From: Idiomarina sp. | Lineage (GTDB): Bacteria; Pseudomonadota; Gammaproteobacteria; Enterobacterales; Alteromonadaceae | Length of the DNA stretch: 64,000 nt | NCBI GenBank assembly: GCA_020832105.1 | Contig: JAFIFH010000039.1 | Location: 62,001-126,000 of the forward strand | Direction of reading: 5' to 3' | Shown here: positions 23,397 to 32,963 of the stretch, piece by piece | Numbering within the stretch: the stretch's first letter is position 1 | How the letters are laid out: the number at the start of each line of letters is the position of its first letter | Notes under the pieces: model-generated | The model's input: only the letters and a program-made list of their open reading frames with translations | Told to the model about the DNA's origin: nothing | Databases searched by the model: none | Translations under genes and position numbers: made by a program

Positions 23397-24569
23397 TTAG
23401 TCCTGTCGATTAGCAACAAACTCAGGGTAGGCTTGCACCCCACAGTCGCTGATATCACTACCGCGATACTCTTCAGCGCCGGTGACGCGAATGCCGAGAG
23501 TGACTTTCAGCAGCCCCCAGATTACCAGGCTGGTGACAAACATCCAGCCAAAGATAACCCCGGCGCCTGCTAATTGGCTAACAATGTTCGCCCCTGAATT
23601 GGTCAGTGGTACCACCATCAAACCGTAGAAACCGACCACCCCATGCACCGAGATGGCGCCCACCGGGTCATCCAGTTTGATCCGATCTAACCCCAAAATA
23701 GACAGCACCACGATAATGCCTGCAACCGCGCCGATCGCGATAGCCATGCCAGTACTTGGTGTATCAGGACTGGCGGTAATCGCAACTAACCCCGCTAATG
23801 CGCCGTTTAAGATCATGGTTAAGTCGGCTTTTTTCCAGATTAAACGCACTAATACAAATGAGGCAATAGCCCCTGCCGCGGCTGACGCGTTGGTATTTAC
23901 AAAGACCGTGGCGATGGCATTGGCGTTATCGGGACCGCTCAGTTGTAATTGTGAGCCGCCGTTAAAGCCAAACCAGCCCATCCACAGAATCAGCGTGCCT
24001 AACGTGGCTAACGGCATATTTGCACCTGGAATGGCGTTGATAGTGCCGTCTTTGCGGTATTTGCCTGCGCGAGATCCGATTAAAATGACTGCGGCCAGGG
24101 CTGCCGCCGCACCTGCCATGTGCACAATGCCTGAGCCTGCAAAGTCGACGAATTCCATCTCTTCCAGGAAGCCGCCGCCCCAGCTCCAGCTGCCCTGAAT
24201 TGGGTACAGGAAGCCGGTTAGCAGAACACAAAAGATCAAAAAGCTAATGAGTTTCATCCGTTCGGCCACTGCGCCTGAAATAATTGACATAGCGGTGGCC
24301 ACAAAGACCATCTGGAAGAACAGATCCGCCTGCAACGCATGGCTGGTCACGTCAGGTGTGCCATACATCAATGAATACCCAATCAGCATGAACATCACAC
24401 AGGCAATTGAGTAAAGCATGACGTTTTTGACTAAGATTTCTGTGGTATTTTTGCTGCGAACCAGACCTGCTTCAAGCATGGAAAAGCCCGCGGCCATCCA
24501 CATCACGAGTGTAGCGCTCATTAGCAGGTAAAATGTGTCCAGCGAAAATGCCAGTTCCGTGGTTGTCAT
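23397..24569 (-). CDS. amtB: Ammonium transporter
   Basis: The 390-residue, 11-helix Amt channel begins MTTTELAFSLDTFYLLMSATLVMWM. It has the twin-His pore residues in GSGIVHMAGAAAALAAV and AISVHGVVGFYG. No cleavable signal peptide is apparent. It conducts ammonium and is normally blocked by GlnK. It is 11 bases downstream of glnK and shares its sigma-54 promoter. Confidence 0.95.
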   Translation of the reverse strand: MTTTELAFSLDTFYLLMSATLVMWMAAGFSMLEAGLVRSKNTTEILVKNVMLYSIACVMFMLIGYSLMYGTPDVTSHALQADLFFQMVFVATAMSIISGAVAERMKLISFLIFCVLLTGFLYPIQGSWSWGGGFLEEMEFVDFAGSGIVHMAGAAAALAAVILIGSRAGKYRKDGTINAIPGANMPLATLGTLILWMGWFGFNGGSQLQLSGPDNANAIATVFVNTNASAAAGAIASFVLVRLIWKKADLTMILNGALAGLVAITASPDTPSTGMAIAIGAVAGIIVVLSILGLDRIKLDDPVGAISVHGVVGFYGLMVVPLTNSGANIVSQLAGAGVIFGWMFVTSLVIWGLLKVTLGIRVTGAEEYRGSDISDCGVQAYPEFVANRQD

Positions 24570-24580
24570 GATAGTGCTCC

Positions 24581-24919
24581 TTAAATAGCTTGGGCGTCAG
24601 TTTCGCCTGTGCGAATGCGCAGAACCTGCTCGAGATTGAGGACAAACACTTTACCGTCGCCGGTATTACCAGTGCTGGCCGCCTTTTGAATAGCCTCAAC
24701 GACCCCCTGGGTTTGCTCGCTATTGACCGCGATGTCGAGTCGTAACTTGGGCAGGAATTCGGCGCGTACGGTTGCGCCGCGGTAAAGCTCTTCGGTACCT
24801 CGTTGCTGACCAAACCCTTTAACTTCAGTGACTGTCAGTCCGTTACAACCGACCTCGTGTAAAGCATCACGAACATCGGCGAGCTTTGCTGGTTTGATGA
24901 TGGCGATAATGAGCTGCAT
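24581..24919 (-). CDS. glnK: PII-family regulator GlnK lacking the uridylylation tyrosine
   Basis: The 112-residue PII protein has the T-loop VKGFGQQRGTEELYRGA and the C-terminal TGNTGDGKVFVLNLEQVLRIRTGE. Direct counting against E. coli GlnB/GlnK puts Val at position 51, where Tyr51 is normally uridylylated by GlnD; Tyr46 is kept. It should still bind ATP and 2-oxoglutarate and block Amt. It precedes amtB in a nitrogen-controlled operon. Confidence 0.93.
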   Translation of the reverse strand: MQLIIAIIKPAKLADVRDALHEVGCNGLTVTEVKGFGQQRGTEELYRGATVRAEFLPKLRLDIAVNSEQTQGVVEAIQKAASTGNTGDGKVFVLNLEQVLRIRTGETDAQAI

Positions 24920-24957
24920 CTAAAGTTCCTCTGATTGTTATGGTTCAAAGGTCTATA

Positions 24958-24972
24958 GCAAGGGCGGTGCCA
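24958..24972 (-). promoter_or_regulatory. Sigma-54 promoter of glnK-amtB
   Basis: On the minus strand TGGCACCGCCCTTGC is a perfect TGGCAC-N5-TTGC. It ends 38 bp before the glnK start. Confidence 0.93.
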
Positions 24973-25064
24973 ATGTTTATCTTGTTGATTTTGTTGTTGA
25001 TTATACTTGTGAAAGTATGAGGGGCAGATTTTCGTGCGTTTTTTGTGCGTCTGTAGTGCGTGGC

Positions 25065-25079
25065 GCACCATTTTAGTGC
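25065..25079. promoter_or_regulatory. NtrC-like binding site upstream of glnK
   Basis: GCACCATTTTAGTGC matches the NtrC pattern GCACCA-N3-TGGTGC with one change, within a longer inverted repeat (25063-25081). It lies about 105 bp upstream of the sigma-54 promoter, a normal enhancer position. The remainder of the 375-bp gap contains a TTGTTGATT direct repeat and no gene. Confidence 0.8.
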
Positions 25080-25294
25080 GCGGTCCAGAACCGTGGGAAT
25101 GACATTCGAAGTCCGGATAAAAACAGGGAAGTTTGGTGATGACTCGTTACCCTAGGGCGATAATGGTGATAAGTCATGATAACAGCTCTATCAGCGAGGC
25201 AGGTATTGGTCAGGTGCTGGAATTGACCGCCGACTAAGCGCATTATAGTACAGGCTATCTCGCATACTACTGCTCCAAGGAACTTCGAATCACC

Positions 25295-26752
25295 ATGGAA
25301 GACCAGACCCCCCCGACAAAGAACATGTTTTCTTTCTGGTGGCTTTTTGCACTGCTGATGGCGGTACTCATTGCTATCGGTGTTTATCAGGTTTACAAAC
25401 CTTTGCCTGCGGGTTTGAATCTGGAAGGCCCTGTACGTAGCGTCTCAAATGTCGAGTTTTTGGTGGATGCAACATACGTCGATGCCAGCGGTGAGCGCCA
25501 GATAGAGCAGCAGATATTCGATAGTGTATTTGAAATGATCGCCGACGCACGCCGCTTTGTGTTGGTGGATATGTTTTTGTTTAATGATTTTCAGGGAGAG
25601 GTCAGTGAAACCCATCGCTCGCTTTCTACTGAGCTGACGCAGGCCTTGATAGCACAGAAACAGCGGTATCCTGAACTGGAGATGTGGGTCATTTCAGATC
25701 CATTAAATAATTTGTATGGCGGCCAGCCATCGGTGCATTTTGCGCAACTTGAAGCGGCTGGTATTCCAGTGGTGATCACCGATCTCACGCGCTTGCGCGA
25801 TAGCAACCCAGTTTACTCCGCTCTGTGGCGTCCTTTTTTCCAGCCATTTGGTAATAGTGAAGGAGATACGCTGCCAAATCCCTTTGGGGAAGGGGAGGTT
25901 TCGTTGCGCACCTATTTGGCATTGCTTAATTTTAAGGCTAATCACCGTAAGTTAGTGATTACTGACAGTGGTGAGCAACTCAACGCGCTGGTGACCTCTG
26001 CTAATCCCCACGATGGCAGTAGCGCGCATAGTAACGTGGCGCTGCGCTTTAACGGCAAAGCAGCATGGGACTTACTCGACAGTGAAACGGCTGTACTAGC
26101 GTTCTCAGGGGGGCACACCCCATTCCCAGGCTTACCCAGACACCAGCAAGCGCCAGAGGAAAGCGAGCTAACCGTGCAGGTTGTGACCGAACGCGCTGTG
26201 GAGCGCGCTTTACTGGGTATGATTGATAATGCCGGAGCAGGGGACACATTGGATTTTGCGATATTTTATCTATCAGATCGTCACGTGATGCGAGCACTGC
26301 GTCGCGCTGCAGCACGAGGTGTGCAGGTAAGGGTGCTGCTAGATCCCAATAAAGATGCATTTGGTCGAGAGAAGAATGGTGTACCGAATCGTCCGGTGGC
26401 GCATGAGCTCACCGAAGCGGGCGTGAGCGTGCGTTGGTGTAATACCCAGGGGGAGCAATGTCATTCGAAATGGGTTTTGCACCGCAATCAGCAGGGGCGT
26501 GGGACTATGTTGATTGGCTCAACCAACTTTACCCGGCGCAATATGCATAATCTTAATCTGGAAACCAGTGTGGTTCTGCAGGGATCTGTGGACGCAGATG
26601 CCTTAGCCCAGGGCGCAAACTGGTTCGAAGATCAGTGGTACAACCGAGACGGCCGCCAATACAGCCTGGATTATGAAAGCTATGCAGATGACAGCTTATG
26701 GCACCGGTTGCTGTATCGAGTCATGGAAACCACTGGTTTTAGTACGTTTTAG
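25295..26752 (+). CDS. Membrane-anchored phospholipase D-family protein
   Basis: The 485-residue protein has one N-terminal membrane helix (about 11-32) and two PLD-like halves. The first HKD motif NHRKLVITD is intact. The second reads CHSKWVLHR followed by GSTNFTRRN, so the HxK is kept but the Asp is Arg. It may be a cardiolipin-synthase-like phosphatidyltransferase or a nuclease-type PLD; substrate is not clear. Its promoter must lie near the NtrC-like box region. Confidence 0.85.
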   Translation: MEDQTPPTKNMFSFWWLFALLMAVLIAIGVYQVYKPLPAGLNLEGPVRSVSNVEFLVDATYVDASGERQIEQQIFDSVFEMIADARRFVLVDMFLFNDFQGEVSETHRSLSTELTQALIAQKQRYPELEMWVISDPLNNLYGGQPSVHFAQLEAAGIPVVITDLTRLRDSNPVYSALWRPFFQPFGNSEGDTLPNPFGEGEVSLRTYLALLNFKANHRKLVITDSGEQLNALVTSANPHDGSSAHSNVALRFNGKAAWDLLDSETAVLAFSGGHTPFPGLPRHQQAPEESELTVQVVTERAVERALLGMIDNAGAGDTLDFAIFYLSDRHVMRALRRAAARGVQVRVLLDPNKDAFGREKNGVPNRPVAHELTEAGVSVRWCNTQGEQCHSKWVLHRNQQGRGTMLIGSTNFTRRNMHNLNLETSVVLQGSVDADALAQGANWFEDQWYNRDGRQYSLDYESYADDSLWHRLLYRVMETTGFSTF

Positions 26753-26776
26753 TTCAGGCTCTCAATTGCCTGACAT

Positions 26777-27823
26777 CTACTTGTGTTCATGTTGCCGCTC
26801 ATGCTCAATGAGCCAGCGCTTGCGCTCAAGCCCGCCGCCATAACCGCCCAACTGACCGTTGGTATTAATTACCCGGTGGCACGGAATAATAATCGCCAAT
26901 TGGTTTTTACCATTGGCGTTGGCAACGGCGCGAAAAGCAGTGCGACGACCAATATTGTCGGCTAATGTCAGGTACGCGGTAGTTTGGCCGACGGGGATCT
27001 GTCGCAATGCCGCCCATACTGTCTTTTCAAATTCGCTGCCCACTAAGTGGCAGGGGGTATTGAAAGTCAGCGAGCTGCCGACAAAATACGCCTCAAGCTC
27101 ACTCTCAATCTGATTGGTAATCAATGTCTTGCCGGGGACAACCGCGGCCTTTAAGCGTAGCCGCAATCGTTCAATTTCTCGCTCTAATGCCCTGCGGTCA
27201 GCAAACTCAAGTAAATAAAGATACTCATGGTCAGCGATGGCAAGCATGGGCCCAAGGGGGGTATCAAGCCAGCTTGCAAATAAAGTCATTGCGGGCTGTT
27301 TTGAAGGGGGCGTACCCAAAGTACGAAAGAATGCGTCACGAAATCCACTGGCAGATTCATAGCCTGCATTCAACTGCGCATCTATGACCGGCTGTCCCGC
27401 TCGTATTTGTTGCGTGGCAAGTCCAATTCGTCGTGCTCGGGCATATTCTACAAAGGTCATCCCTAAGCGCTTTTTAAACTGACGCCGGGCTGTTGACTCA
27501 TCTACGCCGAGTGCCTTGAAGTCACTGTCGCGCCAGCGCTTATCCGGGTTTTCCTCGACCGCTTCAATAAGCCGCTTAATCACGTCGGACGTCTGATTTG
27601 GTGGTGACAAGGGTTTACAACGCTTGCAAGGCCGATATGACGCTATCAACGCCTCTTTTGCAGTCAGGAAAAACTCACAGTGGTCAAACTTAGGCTTACG
27701 AGCTGGGCAGGTGGCATGGCAAAAAATGCCGGTGGTGGTAATGCCAACGAAGAACACGCCGCTATAGCTGGCGTCGCGCGATAACAGAGCCTGGTAGTAG
27801 CGTTGTTTGGTGTCGGTATTCAT
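26777..27823 (-). CDS. ada: Ada, methylphosphotriester/O6-methylguanine-DNA methyltransferase and activator
   Basis: The 348-residue protein has the Ada zinc site with C35, C39, C66 and C69 (GIFCHATC, YRPCKRC), an AraC-type DNA-binding region (about 85-180) and the O6-alkylguanine transferase domain with acceptor Cys315 in IPCHRV. It repairs alkylated DNA and, once methylated, activates transcription. All catalytic residues are in place and the length matches E. coli Ada (354). Confidence 0.96.
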   Translation of the reverse strand: MNTDTKQRYYQALLSRDASYSGVFFVGITTTGIFCHATCPARKPKFDHCEFFLTAKEALIASYRPCKRCKPLSPPNQTSDVIKRLIEAVEENPDKRWRDSDFKALGVDESTARRQFKKRLGMTFVEYARARRIGLATQQIRAGQPVIDAQLNAGYESASGFRDAFFRTLGTPPSKQPAMTLFASWLDTPLGPMLAIADHEYLYLLEFADRRALEREIERLRLRLKAAVVPGKTLITNQIESELEAYFVGSSLTFNTPCHLVGSEFEKTVWAALRQIPVGQTTAYLTLADNIGRRTAFRAVANANGKNQLAIIIPCHRVINTNGQLGGYGGGLERKRWLIEHERQHEHK

Positions 27824-28001
27824 ATGCGCAGATCTTCAACCGTTAGACATGAGTCTAGTGTAACCAACAAAATATACCCTGCAGCCGAAAATCAGGCAGT
27901 AAATTTATTCGCCCTTTTTTAACCACTCCGAAGCTTTGGCTTGGTTGAAAAGTAGACTAAATTGTTATTACCTAATTTAGCAAAGAGCAAGGGGATTCAT
28001 T

Positions 28002-28553
28002 ATGAAACAAAAATCATGGTCTGAATCCACATTGGCACCGTGGAACTGGTTTTCAAACGAAAATAAGGAACAAGAGGTTTCAACTCAAACTCACCCCATA
28101 TCGCAGTTTCATCGTGATATTGACCGTATGTTTGAGGGGACGCTGAGAGCACTCAATGTACCCGGTCTGTTTGATCCAGGTGCAGTTGAAAAGTCACTGG
28201 TAGATGGTTCGGCGATATTGCGGCCAAGTCTGGATATTAAGGAAAAAAATAGTCACTATGAAGTAACCGTTGAGCTTGCGGGGGTAAGTAAAGACGATGT
28301 GAAGGTTTCTGTAGACGGTAACGTTTTAACCGTTAGCGGTCATAAAAAGCATGAATCCGAGTCAACCGACGATGATGGAAAGTATCATCGCATCGAGCGG
28401 AGCTACGGTAGTTTTAGCCGTACACTGACGCTCCCCGATGATGCGGATCTCAGTGGAATCGATGCGCAGTTTAAAGAGGGAGTACTACGTATTGAGGTAA
28501 AACGGACGACGGATAAGAGAACTTCGGCCAAGCAAATCCCGATTAAGAATTAA
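28002..28553 (+). CDS. Hsp20/alpha-crystallin small heat-shock protein
   Basis: The 183-residue protein has an N-terminal variable arm, an alpha-crystallin domain (about 75-170) with VTVELAGVSKDDVKVSVDGNVLTVSG, the linker RIERSYGSFSRTLTLP and a GVLRIEVKR strand, then a short tail ending IPIKN, an IxI-type contact. The N-terminus is rich in Trp and Glu. It holds unfolding proteins in soluble complexes. It stands alone with its own promoter region. Confidence 0.9.
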   Translation: MKQKSWSESTLAPWNWFSNENKEQEVSTQTHPISQFHRDIDRMFEGTLRALNVPGLFDPGAVEKSLVDGSAILRPSLDIKEKNSHYEVTVELAGVSKDDVKVSVDGNVLTVSGHKKHESESTDDDGKYHRIERSYGSFSRTLTLPDDADLSGIDAQFKEGVLRIEVKRTTDKRTSAKQIPIKN

Positions 28554-28556
28554 TCA

Positions 28557-28591
28557 CCATGCCTTGGGTTAAGCAGGTCCCCAGGGCATGG
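28557..28591. terminator. Hairpin after the hsp20 gene
   Basis: CCATGCC-T-TGGG pairs with CCCA-G-GGCATGG, giving a stem of about 12 bp around a large loop between two convergent genes. No strong T run follows. Confidence 0.5.
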
Positions 28592-28598
28592 TTCATCC

Positions 28599-29429
28599 TT
28601 ACGGTACTTCTCCACGAATAAGGAAATCCATGACCAGTTGCTGGCGCTGGTGATGGGCATTTACCCCATCCATAAAGGGGTGGTCGAATTCAGCACCATG
28701 GTGGGTATAAGCGCCCATCTCTTCAGCTTTTTGGCGTAGTGGTGCTGTCATACCCTGATTGAGCACACGATCTCTGGCACCCGTAATGATCAGTAATTTG
28801 CCTGCAGTGTCGCTTGCAATGTGATGGACCGGGTCGAGCCACTCGGGACAACCAAAGTCGGACAGCCGGGACGGACTCGAATCAATCACTGCACGGGTGA
28901 AACTTGGTTGCGCTTTGAGCACATTTAGCAGCACCAGCCCCCCAAGAGAGGTGCCGTAGAGATAGCCTTGTTGGTAATTCTTGCTTAAATCAGTAATGAT
29001 TTCTTCGTAGTCTTTGACAATCGCCTGAATGCGCCGCCGCCCTTCAGAATCGGCGTAGCCTCGGTAGTCATACACATAGGCATTTATGCCGGCTCGTGCG
29101 TAGCGCTCAAGGTAGGGAATCACCTGGTCGCTGACCATGGCATTACCCATCGCAATGAGCATATAGCTGTCGGCTTCTACCTCTTGCTGGTCTTCATCGT
29201 GAGCCTGAAAGCGATACCCGCGCAAAACCCGATCATCACCGGTGGTAAATGCCACCTCTTCAATATGCGGGTGAGCGGTGATTCGCGATGCATTGCGTTC
29301 AGGTGCTTGCGAACTCCACAAGGTAAAATATGCGCGCTCCTTAACAACGCCGCACACGGTGCGCTCACGGTCGTCAGCAGCCAAGGCAAAGGATGTGATG
29401 ATTAGAAGCGGGGCAATTAAATATTTCAT
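28599..29429 (-). CDS. Secreted alpha/beta hydrolase
   Basis: The 276-residue protein has a signal peptide (MKYLIAPLLIITSFALA) and an alpha/beta hydrolase fold with the nucleophile elbow GTSLGG, YDYRGYADSEGR before it, and a C-terminal acid/His pair in ITGARD and FDHPFMDG. It probably acts in the periplasm as an esterase or peptidase; the substrate is unknown. Confidence 0.8.
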   Translation of the reverse strand: MKYLIAPLLIITSFALAADDRERTVCGVVKERAYFTLWSSQAPERNASRITAHPHIEEVAFTTGDDRVLRGYRFQAHDEDQQEVEADSYMLIAMGNAMVSDQVIPYLERYARAGINAYVYDYRGYADSEGRRRIQAIVKDYEEIITDLSKNYQQGYLYGTSLGGLVLLNVLKAQPSFTRAVIDSSPSRLSDFGCPEWLDPVHHIASDTAGKLLIITGARDRVLNQGMTAPLRQKAEEMGAYTHHGAEFDHPFMDGVNAHHQRQQLVMDFLIRGEVP

Positions 29430-29527
29430 ATCTTTATTTTAGACTATCTTGACTGCCCAACCTGAAGATCAACCGCAACCAACGATCTTTGGCAGCACAA
29501 CCAGGGCAGGCATCAATCAGCAAGGGC

Positions 29528-30091
29528 TTAAAAGTGGTACGCGGCTCTGAAGCTATAGCCGCTATAACCGCCTTGGGTGCCAGAGGCCGCCAGCGAAAAC
29601 TGGGGTGTCACGTAATAACGTGCGGTCAACTCAACTGCGAAACTTGTCTCATTAAAGAGTTTGGTGATAAGTGCTTCGGCGTTGATCGATATGCTCTCGG
29701 TGACTTGATTATGAAAACCTGCGAAGCCGCCGTAGCCTGTGTCAGAGAACGTATTTCCCATAAACGTATATTCGCCGCGAATAATTTCAGGCCCCACGTA
29801 AAGCGTGAAATTATCAGTTGCCTGATTGATATACCCACCCCGAACTGAGATGACGTCGGTATCAACGTCAAAACCACGTACTTCACTATTGAATTTGCCA
29901 TAGGTGCCAGCGACAAAAAAATGCTCCGTGAACGCCTTTGATGCAGTTAATTCAAAACCCTCTAACACCAGGTTATAAGGGTCAGATTCGCCGAAACTAA
30001 GCTCTACCAGACTAAATGAAGCTGGCGCAGCCTGGACCGAGGTTGCAACAAGGCTAATAGAAGCGGCAAGCAGAGACATGCGAAAGGCCAT
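29528..30091 (-). CDS. Small outer-membrane beta-barrel protein (paralogue 1)
   Basis: The 187-residue protein has a signal peptide ending VQA/AP and about eight amphipathic strands, closing with RAAYHF, a terminal aromatic typical of outer-membrane insertion. Segments such as LEGFELTASKAFTEHFFVAGTYG and LYVGPEI resemble the two barrels at 59869 and 61230. Function is unknown; the fold recalls OmpX/Ail. Confidence 0.72.
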   Translation of the reverse strand: MAFRMSLLAASISLVATSVQAAPASFSLVELSFGESDPYNLVLEGFELTASKAFTEHFFVAGTYGKFNSEVRGFDVDTDVISVRGGYINQATDNFTLYVGPEIIRGEYTFMGNTFSDTGYGGFAGFHNQVTESISINAEALITKLFNETSFAVELTARYYVTPQFSLAASGTQGGYSGYSFRAAYHF

Positions 30092-30289
30092 ATTAAAATC
30101 CTTTTTAATTTTTATTTTGATTGAATTTCAACCATATCAATAGATCGAAATAAAATCACGTTCAAATTCTGAACGAAAAAAGTCGCCTTGTTGGTGGTGA
30201 CGGTGAGTACTGGTATTCATTTGGCGAACTTGATACTTTCAAGCATTCCCTAAAACCTAACTTTTTGTTAACAGTCAAAGGACGTCATC

Positions 30290-32680
30290 ATGGTACATCG
30301 CATCTATCGAGTGGCTACTTTCGCGCTTTTGCTCGTCGCATTTTCAATCTCCGCCGCTGATATTGATGATTTTACCAACGGCATGCAAAAGCAGACCGGG
30401 TACTACACCTTTTATTTCGACTCTGCTGAGGACAAACTTTATGTCGAGGTCCCAAAGCAAGCTGACGCCTTTATTTTCCAGAGTAGCTTACCCCGTGGCG
30501 CGGGCTCGAATGACCTTGGGTTGGATCGAGGGCAACTGGGACAGACCCGTCTGGCGCAATTCTCGGTTCATGGAAATCGTGTGTTACTAACTGAGAAAAA
30601 TACTGCTTACCAGGCACTAACGGACAACGAAGCGGAGCGCAAAAGTGTTGAAGAGGCGTTCGCTGAGTCGGTATTGTGGGGCTTTGAAGTTGTTGCACAC
30701 GCTGAAGACCGGGTTCTTATCGATTACACGCCATTTCTTTTTACCGACATTCATAATGTTGGACCACGCTTAAAGAATCTTAATGAAGGTGACTTCAGTG
30801 TAGACGCGACACGTTCTGTGTTGTGGCCTGAGCGCACGAAATCGTTTCCGGAAAATACCGAGCTCGAGGCTAAAGTGACATTCACCGGCCAGGGGGCAGG
30901 GCGGTATGTGCGTTCGGTCACACCAGACCCATCGGCAATGACTGTGCACCTCCACCATTCTTTGATTAAGCTGCCTGACGATGGCTACGAAACGCGCTCT
31001 TTTCACCCTAATAGTGGTTACTACGCACGTGGTTTTCAGGATTACGCGGCGCCTTTAGGTGAGTCGATGGACCATCGCTTTATAGCCCGCCACCGACTAG
31101 AGAAGAAAGATCCGACAGCGGAGATGAGCGAAGCAGTGGAGCCTATCGTGTACTACCTGGACCCCGGTGCGCCAGAGCCTGTGCGTACAGCGCTTTTAGA
31201 CGGTGCTCGCTGGTGGAACGAGGGTTTTGAAGCGATCGGTTACAAAGATGCCTTTGTGGTCAAAGACCTGCCGGAAGATGTGGACCCTATGGATGTGCGC
31301 TACAACGTTATTCAGTGGGTGCACCGGGCGACGCGTGGCTGGTCGTACGGTTATTCTGTGACGGATCCGCGCACTGGTGAAATCTTAAAAGGGCACGTGA
31401 CCTTAGGTTCGCTGCGCGTACGCCAGGACATGCTGATTGCCCAGGGGCTGCTGGCGCCATTTGCTGACGGGCAGAATAGTGAGCAGGTGATGGCAGACAT
31501 AGAAACTATGGCGTTGAACCGTATCCGTCAGCTGTCTGCACACGAAATCGGCCATACATTAGGGATTGCGCATAACTTTGCAGCGAACTCGCAAGATCGT
31601 GCATCCGTCATGGACTACCCGCACCCCTTAGTGACGCTCACCGATGACGGCGACATCACTCTGCGCGATGCGTATGACACTGGCCTTGGCGTGTGGGATA
31701 AATTTACCGTCGCCTATGGCTATTCTGAGTTTGCATCTGCGGACGAGGAGCGCGAGGGGTTGCAGGCGCTGTTGGAGAAAACCAAAGCGCAGGGTCTGAA
31801 CTTTATTTCTGACCGTGATGCACGCCCGGTGCATGGTGGCCACCCAACAGCCCACCTATGGAACAATGGCGCCGACGCAACTGAAGAACTCGAGCGCCTT
31901 AAAGATATTCGGCGCACTGTCATCGAACAATTTGGTTTGGCCAACCTGGCACCAAACCGACCGCTGGATGAGATTCAACAGGTCTTTGTTCCTATGTACC
32001 TGTTGCATCGCTATCAAGTTGAAGGCGCGGTCAAAAAAATTGGCGGTATGCACTACCGGTATGCCCTTAAAGGGCAGGGTAATTCAGACTATTATCCAGT
32101 TGCCGCGGACGCACAAAACCGCGCACTGACTGCACTGTTAGGCACTTTACAGGCGGATTTTTTAGCCATCCCTGAGCATGTCGAAGCGTTGCTGGTACCA
32201 AAGTCATACGGCGCATGGGATTCGCGAGAAGACTTTCCATCCCGCTGGGGCCTATTTGTTGATCCGGTGACTATTGCTGAAGCCAGTGCCAGCCACACCC
32301 TGGATTTACTCTTTAATGCTGAGCGTATGAACCGCCTGCATTGGCAGTCACGCGGCAATGGATATGCAGAGCTGGCGCCGGTAGCCATCGCTGAGCGATT
32401 GCTTGATCAGGTTTTCAGTGACATGGATGGCGAGCCGCTGCGTCAACGCGTTGCTTATCTATCGCTCTATCACCTGGTTAGCACTATGCATGATGAGCAG
32501 ACTGTACCGGAAGTCCGTGGGCAGCTGCAGCATGCACTGAATCAAGCCCAGCAGGAACTGGAATCGCAGTCAAATTACTACGCGACCTATCTGGCTGGCC
32601 TGATAGAAGGTGCGTTGGGCGCCGGCGAATGGCCAGAAGCCTTTACGCCTGCCTCTTTGCCACCAGGTTCACCAATTTAG
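30290..32680 (+). CDS. Secreted zinc-dependent metalloprotease (metzincin, DUF5117/DUF4953-like)
   Basis: The 796-residue protein has a signal peptide, a large N-terminal domain of DUF5117 type and the metzincin zinc motif HEIGHTLGIAH at residues 418-428, with a Met-turn SVMDY near 441. The C-terminal half matches DUF4953-like domains of the same family. The zinc ligands and catalytic Glu are all present. It probably acts in the periplasm or outside. No dedicated partner is visible nearby. Confidence 0.88.
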   Translation: MVHRIYRVATFALLLVAFSISAADIDDFTNGMQKQTGYYTFYFDSAEDKLYVEVPKQADAFIFQSSLPRGAGSNDLGLDRGQLGQTRLAQFSVHGNRVLLTEKNTAYQALTDNEAERKSVEEAFAESVLWGFEVVAHAEDRVLIDYTPFLFTDIHNVGPRLKNLNEGDFSVDATRSVLWPERTKSFPENTELEAKVTFTGQGAGRYVRSVTPDPSAMTVHLHHSLIKLPDDGYETRSFHPNSGYYARGFQDYAAPLGESMDHRFIARHRLEKKDPTAEMSEAVEPIVYYLDPGAPEPVRTALLDGARWWNEGFEAIGYKDAFVVKDLPEDVDPMDVRYNVIQWVHRATRGWSYGYSVTDPRTGEILKGHVTLGSLRVRQDMLIAQGLLAPFADGQNSEQVMADIETMALNRIRQLSAHEIGHTLGIAHNFAANSQDRASVMDYPHPLVTLTDDGDITLRDAYDTGLGVWDKFTVAYGYSEFASADEEREGLQALLEKTKAQGLNFISDRDARPVHGGHPTAHLWNNGADATEELERLKDIRRTVIEQFGLANLAPNRPLDEIQQVFVPMYLLHRYQVEGAVKKIGGMHYRYALKGQGNSDYYPVAADAQNRALTALLGTLQADFLAIPEHVEALLVPKSYGAWDSREDFPSRWGLFVDPVTIAEASASHTLDLLFNAERMNRLHWQSRGNGYAELAPVAIAERLLDQVFSDMDGEPLRQRVAYLSLYHLVSTMHDEQTVPEVRGQLQHALNQAQQELESQSNYYATYLAGLIEGALGAGEWPEAFTPASLPPGSPI

Positions 32681-32963
32681 CGCGGCACGGGCCGCCCATT
32701 TTAAATGCTTCTTGATTCAACCTGTTGCCCGTTTATTTGCCAAGATTTTGGCCGAAGTGCTTTGAAAAAAGGATAACAAACATTCACCCCAGACGTAAGT
32801 TGAGCAATGGTTTACTCGTCAGAAACCGTGTATAACGGTCGATTGTACTATGCGTTTTGTTAAGGCGTTTCGAGTTAGACCTATGACTCCTGCCTCGACT
32901 TTTGTGTTTGTAACGGCGTTTAGGCCCCGTCATATCCTCAAATTTTAAAGGACCGCGCCTGCA

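Noticed and set aside
25056-25068. GTGCG-TGG-CGCAC inverted repeat as a second NtrC site
   Set aside because: The orientation is the reverse of the NtrC consensus (GCAC...GTGC).
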